The notes below the pieces were generated by a model, which did no database searches, had not been told where the DNA came from, and was given only the letters and a program-made list of their open reading frames with translations. From Multiplicimicrobium sp043718225 (GTDB lineage Bacteria; Omnitrophota; Omnitrophia; Omnitrophales; Aquincolibacteriaceae), in NCBI GenBank assembly GCA_043718225.1, contig JAYSWD010000065.1:1-51750 (forward strand): a stretch of 51,750 nucleotides of DNA, written 5' to 3'. Below, piece by piece: positions 31,701 to 40,700 of this stretch. The translations under genes were made by a program, and so were the position numbers. Position 1 is the first letter of the stretch, and every line of letters begins with the position of its first letter.

Positions 31701-34700
31701 TAAACGTTGTAAGTCATAAATTCATGCCGCCCCTGTGGTGCGTCGGTCAAAACAACAATCGCGGGTCCTCCGCCTTGCCGCGTGTCTTCGGCGAGCAAAT
31801 AGATTGTGTGCGGAATGTCGGCATTCACGCCATATTCTGGCGGCAAATATTCTTTTAACTCACGCAGCGGAAAGTTTCTCTCAAGGGCTTCGGCTTTAGC
31901 GCGAATGCGCGCAAGATCTTCGGGTGTTACAGGGTTTTGCATTTGGGCGATGTCCGAGAGTTCTGTCGCCAATTCTTTTTGCGCGTGCTCGGGCAAAGCT
32001 TTATAAGCGGCATTCAGCAGGCGCGCCTCTTCTAAAACCACCTGCATTTGCGGCTGCTGCTTTAAGGTCTTTTCGAGTAAGTTTCCGTGAACAATATTTG
32101 GATAATTTGCGACCACCATTCCTGATTGGTCAACCGCGCCCGGCACAGTATGAAGCGCCTCTCCCATCAATAAATTATCAGCTCCGTTTCTCAGTTCAGG
32201 CACCCAAATACCATTTTTGTCTTTCCAAAGTCCGGCTATTGTTTGCGATAAAATCGGCGCGAATAAATGTCTCGTCTCGCGCGCGGCTTGTCCGACAATT
32301 CCGTCTGTCGCAAGCCGTACGGATTCGGCGGGATCGAAACGAAGAATAAAACTGCGCTCAGGCGCCATCGCGGCCTGCGCCGCGGCTTTCAAAACGGAAT
32401 TCACTCCGAAGGCCGTGCCAAAGAAAAATGCCGCCGCTGTTTTTAGAAAGCTTCGGCGTGAAAAACTGCTTTGTCTTTCCATTTTTTGCGCATGATATTT
32501 TTCAAATAATCTTTGTTTAAAAATAATTTGCGGACTTTGCTCAATCGCAATAAGTTTGGCAGTCGCAATTTCACGAATGATTCCAAGCGCAACAGCTGTG
32601 TTTTCCCTCAGTCTCTCAAGAAATTTCCCCAGGCTTTCAAGAAGTTCATCATCGGTTTCTCTGTTTTTTTGGGCAAAATCAAAAAGCTTTTGAACAAACT
32701 CGTCAAGATTTTGCGCTACTCTCAACTTGTCCTGTTCCACTTCTCCGGGACCCCGCATTTCGGAGCGATAGCCCGCTTTTTTAAGAATTTGTGCGGCTTT
32801 TGGGTTTCGCGCCGCACGGTCTTGTAATATCTGAATTAATCCGTTTATTTTTCCGCGGCCGCCTTTCAAATGCGCCTCGACCGCGTTGGTTAAAAGCTCA
32901 AATGCCCGGTCGCGCAAATTTTTTCTTTCCTCAATTGCAATGAGCAAGAGTTCGTCCACAAAAGTTTCAAATGCAGCGCTGTAATTCAAATCGCTGAGAA
33001 AAATCACGGTCGCGGGTCTTTCGGAATTGAGGCCGGATCCCTTGAGTAAATTGATAATATGCCGGAATACACGTCCGGGATCACGGCCCGCGGTTGTTAA
33101 AAGTTCGTGCGCGGCCTGTTTAGACCTTTTGCGCTTGCGCACATCTTCACTCTGTCCCTCTGCGCGCCTTTGCCGGCGATCAAATAGAGAGGCCCTCTCA
33201 AGCAACGCCGACGTTGCCGTCCAGCCGTTACGCCGCATTTCGGAGCGCGGCAAGGTGCGCAAAATAAATATTTTTTCTGTTTGGAAGGTGGGCGGTACAA
33301 TTCCCAAGCTTAACAGATCGGCTTCGGCTTCTGTCGGCGCGCGCGTTTGCCATGTTTTTTCATCCGGCAAAATTTCCCAGCCGCTTTCCTGAATCAGCTT
33401 CTTGAAAGCAGCTTCATCCCGGCCCGGATTGAGAAAAATTCTAAGCAGCATTTTTGCGCCGGGACGGGCTTTTGCGGCAGTTGACTCGAAAATGTCGGCA
33501 AACTCTTGCGGGGAAAGTTCCACATTGGAGATGTCTGCCGTGCTCCGGCTTCCCTTGCGGACAGACGCGAGCGGAATTCCAAAAAAACACTTCGGCGCGT
33601 TAAACATATAAAAATCTGCTTCCGGAATTTCGCCAAGAAACAATTCGAGGTCGCGCATACGCGACGGAATTTTCTGCGCAATCTGTGCCTGCGTGTTCAT
33701 AAGTTTCAGCAAACTTTTATCTGCGCCATAAGCTTTTCTCGCTCCAAGCTCAAGAAAAATCGCGGTGTTCGCACCGGACCCAGAACCAATTTCAGCGGCA
33801 TCAAGTTTTGATAAATCAATTTCGTTGTCTCGCACGAGCCGGCGCAGCTGGCCCGCCAGTGTCCGTGAAGATTTCTCGTCCGGAGGATATACGGTCGGGA
33901 AATAAACGCCGCGCTCTCCTTGGACCACCAAGCTTTCAGGGACAATTTGTCCCTCTCCGAAATGAGTCGCAAAAAAAAGGCTCTCTCCAAGCTTTGCGTT
34001 ATACCGTCGCGTCAAAAATGTTTTTAACTCAGCTTCTGAATAGCCGTCTACTTTTTTCTGCCTTCCAAAAAGGGCCTCTTGTTCCGGTATCAAAAATTCA
34101 TAAATCAGTGTTGTTTTGTGCTGGCCCATTTCCGGCCAAATAATCGCGGCGGGTTCGTTTTTAAAAGTTAAAATATACGCGTCCTCCGCTGTGTCCGGCG
34201 GCGCTAAGAAAGCGGGGTTTTTAAAATTTTCCCGAATATGCGGTACTCCAAATATTTCTTCCAAAGACTGGTGCACCGCTTGCTTCAACGCGGCGCCTTG
34301 GAGCCCGACCACAGAATTTTGCGCGACAGGAATTTTCCCCCAAGGGCCTTCGAAAGGTTCTATTTCCGCGCGCGCCGAATCTACGCCAAACGCTTTTAAA
34401 AAATACCAGATCGGCATCTGGTCTGTAATTCCTTTCAGCCGCATTTCTGAGCGGCCGAAGAGTTTTTTGCGTGCTAAATCAATGACATGCTCGGTAATAA
34501 TTACCGCCGTAAAAAATGCGGGTGAGAACGCAAAAACCATCCCGCCCTCCGGCAAGCTGGTAAGCCGAATTGTTTTTGTTGCTTCATAAATCCGGTATCG
34601 AAATCGATTCCGCATTTCGGAGTGGTTTTTAGTTAAATAAGCGTTCTTAAAAAACCAAAACGCGGCTTTTTTAGCGGCAGCCAACATTTTGCTCCATTCT

Positions 34701-37700
34701 TCTACCGTAAACACCGTGTTGCGCGAAGGAATTACATCATTCGAGTCGAAAAATCTTTCCCATTCCAATTCATTTTCGGGCAGCTTTTCGGCGGTTTGCG
34801 CCAGCTCGCGTTTATTTTTTAAAATTTCCAGAGTCAAGCCATATGTCTCTTCCCAGATTTGTATTCGTCTTCCCGCTTGTCCCGTTCCTGTTCCAATCGC
34901 CGCTGCTTCGCGCGCCTGCCTAATAGCTTCGGAAAAAATCTGTGCAGTTTCCCTGCGCCCAATTACCATCCGCGTTTCGGAGCTCAGAGAAGTTAATTTT
35001 CCGCCTTGAGAATGAAATCGCATTGCAACAAGCGCGGCTTGCTCGCTTAATTGCGCAATGCTGGTTTTGTGATCAAATGGAAATCTTAATTTCCAGCGTT
35101 GGTTTCCCGGTGGGTCTATCCATAAAACACCTTCGTGTTCCAGCACTTTTGCGATTTCCAAATTAGCGGGTGAAAGGGACCTTGAGTTAATCCAAAGCGT
35201 TGCGTGTCCGATTCTTAAATCCGATCCGTTAGCGGAGGAAAAAACCGTCGTTATGCCCTTTCCAAAATTAAGAATTCTGGCACTTTCTACGAGCGCCGGA
35301 TCTACAATTGCTTTTAATTGGTCTTCATCAACAACCGTTTGTTGAAGAGGCGCGCCAATAGAAGGCAAATCCGCAATCAAAACAAATTGTGCAGCTAAAG
35401 GAAAAAATCTGTCACGAATTTTTACATTGCGTTTTGCGGTTGACGAGCCAATGAGCCGGGCAAGAGCATTTCGAGAAACCTGGCTTACTTCCTCGTCATT
35501 ATCAATCCGTGTGTTAACTAAAAGAGCAGCGACTATCAATCGGGCTTCTGCTTCCGTTGGAATATATGCTTCTGTGCTTTGGCTCCATTGCAAAATCAAT
35601 TCTATTGCGCTTATTTTTTCGTCATTCTTTCCTTCGGTTAACTTTCGAACTGTTTCCTTGATATTGAAAGCACGCATTTCGGAGCGGGTCACTGTTTCCG
35701 AATAAATTTGATTACCGTCATAATATTGATCGAGCTGCTTCCAGCGCCCCTTTTTTAGATGGTATTGAGTTATTTGAATAAAGTTTTTGACGCCTTGCAA
35801 ATTTTTAAAGAGCGCCTGCTGAAGAGCGGGGTTATCATTTTGCTCCGTCATTAAGAGCGCATTCACGCCCCATGCCTGTAGTTCCTTAGCCGCGCTGTCT
35901 TGGACAGCTTTAACGCTTTTATCTTCCTCGCCGCTTTTTCGGTATAAATCAACATAGGCTATATATGCCGCAACCATTTGTTTATGTTCCACCCTCTGCG
36001 CTAAGGCCGACCGAACGGATATTTTTGCTTCTTTGAGCCAAATATTAATTTGGGGAATATGCCTAGCCAGCTCCGCTAAAAAAAGTTCGGATTCTTTCTC
36101 GGAGTTCCATTCTATCGTCCTCATTTCGGAACGTTGGGCTTTGCCATTCTCTTCTCTCTTTTCTATTCGGGCGGGGCTTGTTAGGTACTGTTTCCAATAA
36201 TGTTTGAGCGCAGCGGGCGAAAGCGGCTTTCCGCTCATTTGTTCTTGGAATAAACTTCTTTCAAATTCACGATCCGTTTTAGAGGTAACGTCAAAGGGCA
36301 AATATTCGACCTCGAGCATGTCGAGCGTTTCAACGGCCAGCTCACGCGCTTTCACAATTTGCTGCATGACTTTTTCTACTTTGGAGTCAACCTGGACGGT
36401 ATTAGTTTCCAAATCTTTAGGGAACATCGCACTCGCATCAACAAGCCAGGCGCCCCAGGCCATCATGCCCGCCAAAATCAATTTCCCCGGATTCTGTTCT
36501 TTCCGTATTTCGGAGCGGGCGGGAGCCCGCAAATCCGTGCGTGCATATTCGTAGACTTTGCCGGTGCCGGCCCAATTGGGATGGCGGCTGAGCACGGTGC
36601 CGCCGACTTTGCGGGCAACGCCTTCTCGGCGATGCGCAGTTTTGTAGCGAAAGCCGCGTCGCAAAATTTCCTCGTTCAATTTTCTCTGCAGGTCCGTACC
36701 AATGCCGCGGCCGCGCATGCTCTCGTCAACAACCATGTCTTCGGAGTAAACGGTATTGCGCAATTCCATATTGGAATCCTGCGCCACACCGCTCAGCCCT
36801 CTAAATTTTTCAAGCGGGCCGGCCAAAACAAAACCGATAATCCGGCCGTTTTGTTTAGCTACAAGACTGATTTTTTCCGGATCGGTAAAGGCGTCACGCA
36901 ACATGGCTGGGGTATAACGCAAATTTGCTTCAAAGGCGCTTTCGAGCCGGATGATGTCGTCTTTGATTTGCGGCCATGCGTCCGCGGCCGGCTGGCTGAT
37001 TTCAATCAACGTCTCAACCGGCGGAATGGGCGTGACGGGGGGCGGCGCAATCGTACCTTCTGGATGCAACGCCACGCGCACACGTTGATAAGTTTTGGAG
37101 CCGCCCATCCAGCGCGGAAAAGTTTTGAGAATCTCCGCTTGCAGCAGCTGACTAACTTGTTTTTCAAAAACATGTGCGCCGAAATAAGCGTAATTTTTTG
37201 CGCGCGCCTTGGCAATCACGGCGTCGCGGAATATTTTGCGCACGCCACGGCCCTCCAATCCCGGCGCAATCGCCAGCGAAGCCAGATAAAACGTATTTCT
37301 TTTATTCCATTGATCGTCTTCTTTGTTTCCGGGGATGGAACCGTATTCTTCAAGCGGGCCGCCCACAGCATAGCCGACGATTTCGCCTTTGAGTTTGGCA
37401 ACCAGCGTCATGCCGGCCGGGTTTTTGAATTTTTTTGCGAGCGAATTTTCTGCTTCGCGCAAATTTGAGGGGAATGTGTTTTCGAGCGCCATGACATCCG
37501 TCTTGCTTCGGTCCCAATCATTGCCGGAAACCGTTTCGAATTGGACATCCTCGGGCTTCCAGGCTTCGTAGCGGTAGCGGCCGCGCGTTAAATCCGCCAC
37601 ATAACCCGTTACATTTCCCTGAGTCTGCCGCTGCCCGAACAATGAGGTGCCACGCGGAAAAGCTTCCAAAAATTGCAGGCTTTCGTCGTCGGCGCGCAAC

Positions 37701-40700
37701 ACTTGAATGGTTTGCTGCGTTGCACCCGTCGAAGCGACATGTGCGATAAATTTTTTGGGCGTCGCGTTGTGGGATACGGCATTGTAAATCACCTTTTTGA
37801 AACCAGCTTTGTACGCATATTCTTCGATCGCACGCTTGATCACGGCCGGATCCACCGACATCGTGCCCTCGACGCTATCGATAATCAAAACGCCCGCATC
37901 TTTATCTTCCGCATCTTTGTAAATTCCCGCCGCCATGATGGCGCGCACTTTCCGGTCGGAGCCCAGCGCAAAATCCATCATGGAAATGCCTTTGCTGAGC
38001 ATGTAACCATAAGCGCCGGTTTGAAATTGGCCGCCCAAAAAAGCGCAGCAAAAAAATTCGCCCTGCCGGCTTAAATCCGTCCATGGGTCGCGATCCCAAA
38101 TCGTCGCTTCAATCATACCTGAGGTCAACGTATAGTCGGAAGTAAGCGATTCCAAATAACCGATGAGCGCCTGTTCGCCGCGCGAGCGTTTTTTGATGTG
38201 GTGAATTTTGATTTCGTTCAGCAGGTAAATGCTTTCGTCGAGCGTGACCGTGCCTTCGCGGATATGCTTAAAAATTTCCGGATATTGCGCGAGAATTTGA
38301 CGCGCACTTTTAGCGCCTTTGCGCAAACTACCCGTCAATTCGCCTTCTTGTAAGATGCCGGCGTCGTCCCTTTTTCCAATGAATTGCTCGATGACAGCCT
38401 TACGGATTAAATCCAAATGCGTGGTAATGGGCCGAGCGATAAAGTCATCACCTTCGGAAGCATATTGCACGCGATAACCGGCGTCGTCCCACAACTCGTT
38501 CACGCCGGCATTCTTCAAACGCTGTTTGACTCTTTTTGTATGCGCCCAATTTTCGAAAGCCCCGCGAAAGTCGCGATATTTCAACATCATGGCCGTCAAA
38601 TACGCCAAATCATCCAAACGTACAAATCCGGGGTCGCTACGCTCCACCCTTTCTTCATATTCCGCTTCAGGTTGCGGTTCGGGCGTTGGCAGCAATTCGG
38701 GCTGGGGCGTCACGCGTTGCGGCGAAGAAAAAAGCCACGTCAAAAGAAATAAATATTCGATCGCCGCCAAGAGTGCTTGGCCGCCAAACCACCAATAATT
38801 TCCTTTTTGAAAATTAGCAATGGCCCAAACCGTCATGCTAATCGCCACAAAAAGCCTTATCAGTGGATGCGGCTTATTCTCGTGGCTGGGTCTGCTCGTC
38901 GGGAGCACCGCCTGGCTGACATTGCGCAAAACACGCGCGGCTCGGTTTCTGACTTCTTTGGCACGGATATAATTCGGCAACAATGTTTCGGGATCGAGTT
39001 GATCCAAGGTCGCACGACGCGGTTCATGAGCATGAAATTTTTCTCTTAGCTGCTCATACCCTCTCAAACGCAGCAGCCCTTCAATTTCCCGCACCGAATG
39101 ATAACGCTCGTCCGTCGAACCGAAGCGGCGGCGATTGCGGATCACGATTTGCGCCTCTACTTGATTCAGCACGCGGAAACGCGTAATCGGCTCGACCAGC
39201 GTATGCTGTTGAACAAATTTTTGAATTTCAATCAGCTTGACCATGCTGGTTTCGTCGTTCGGCTCGGCCGCGGCCACGGCCAGCCGCGCATGCGCGACTT
39301 CGTCAAAAATTAAATCCTCCTGCTCGAGAATATATTCGCGCAATTCGGCATCGACACTCGTCTGCATTTTGACAATTTCCGCCGCTTCCTGAATGATTTT
39401 GAAACGCGCTTCCAAATCCGCGCTTTGAACAAATTTTTCTTTGAGATGCGCAACGCGCGCGCGCGCGATTTCATTGGCCTTGCGCTCCACTTCCGCTTCA
39501 ATACCCGGCTTCGCCTGCGGAAAAAATTGCGTCCAATATTTAATTTGCCGCACAACGCGCACCCGCTTCTCGTCATCCGTGCCATCGAGATGCGGTAAAA
39601 GCAAATCAATGATGGCTTGCGGCATGCTGTGAAATGAGGCGCGCGGAAATGCGGCAAGCTGCTTCGAAAAATCGCTTAAAAAGAATGGGCCTCTTTCTTT
39701 GGGCCGCACAAAAAACCCATTTTTCCATAAATAATCAAAAGCATCGTAGACCTTCTTAAGCGGAGCATCGGCGTCACTTTGATCCCAATATCCTTTTGCA
39801 CGCATTCCGTTCTGATCGGCAATGTCGGCGGAAAGTCTCGGCGTAAAAAGAATGTTTTGAAGTACGCGCAGTGACAGTTCGACCCGCATTTTAGCCTTTT
39901 CTGCCTCGGTCCGCTGCTCCGAGCGCCGCCCCAGCTTTGTAATATTGTTTTTGTTTTCCGCGCGCGCGGAAAAGGGCTGTTCTTCATTCCAGCTTGTCTT
40001 TCGAAAAATTAAGTTCTGATTTTTTGGCGCGGGAGTCCGCATTCCGGAGCGAATATTTCCCCCCGAATCAACCGCGTAGGTTAAACCGCCGCGGTTCAAC
40101 CTACGCGTTTTAAGGCGCGCCTGGTCTGCGCGTATGGAAAAAGTCTGGCTTGTCCAATCGGAATGTTGACTTGCAAGATTTGAAAGACGGAGAAGCTCAG
40201 GTCTTAAATTTGAGAGTGATTTCAAAAACAATGTCGGCGATCTTGCGGCCTGAACAACCGCGCCACGAGCCACGGCCCACGAACCACGAGGCATATTTGA
40301 AAGCATCGCTTGGCGGTATAAATTTTGATGTTTGACTGAAAGCCCAGAAATACGCGGTGTTATAACTTGATAGGAAAATCCATGCGCGCGCAAAATTTTT
40401 GTAATCCCCTCTTTGTGGAATCCGCCGAAAACAAGCACCGCCGTGCTTGTTTCGTGGTTAGTGGTTAGTGATTCGTGGTTCGTGGCTCGTGGTTCGCGAA
40501 TCTTTGGTCTTTGGTCTCTTGTCTCTTGTCTCCAGTCTAACAAGGTTTTTTCGACAGCTCGTTCACGAATGGCAGCGAGCTCATAAAACCGCAGTGCGGA
40601 TTTAATTTGGCTTTCCCATTTTTTGGAAATGACGACGGGGGCTTTTTTGGTTCGCGCGATCCAAGCCGCAAGTTTCTCTGTATCGAGCGATGCGCTTTCG

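Noticed and set aside
36359..37468. 369-aa open frame on the plus strand inside giant gene 2
   Set aside because: Antisense to the two GNAT domains, which are well supported. The translated sequence looks like a shadow frame with no fold signature.
40451..40540. CRISPR-like array
   Set aside because: Units are only 7 bp with no spacers and no cas genes in the window; these are tandem short repeats.
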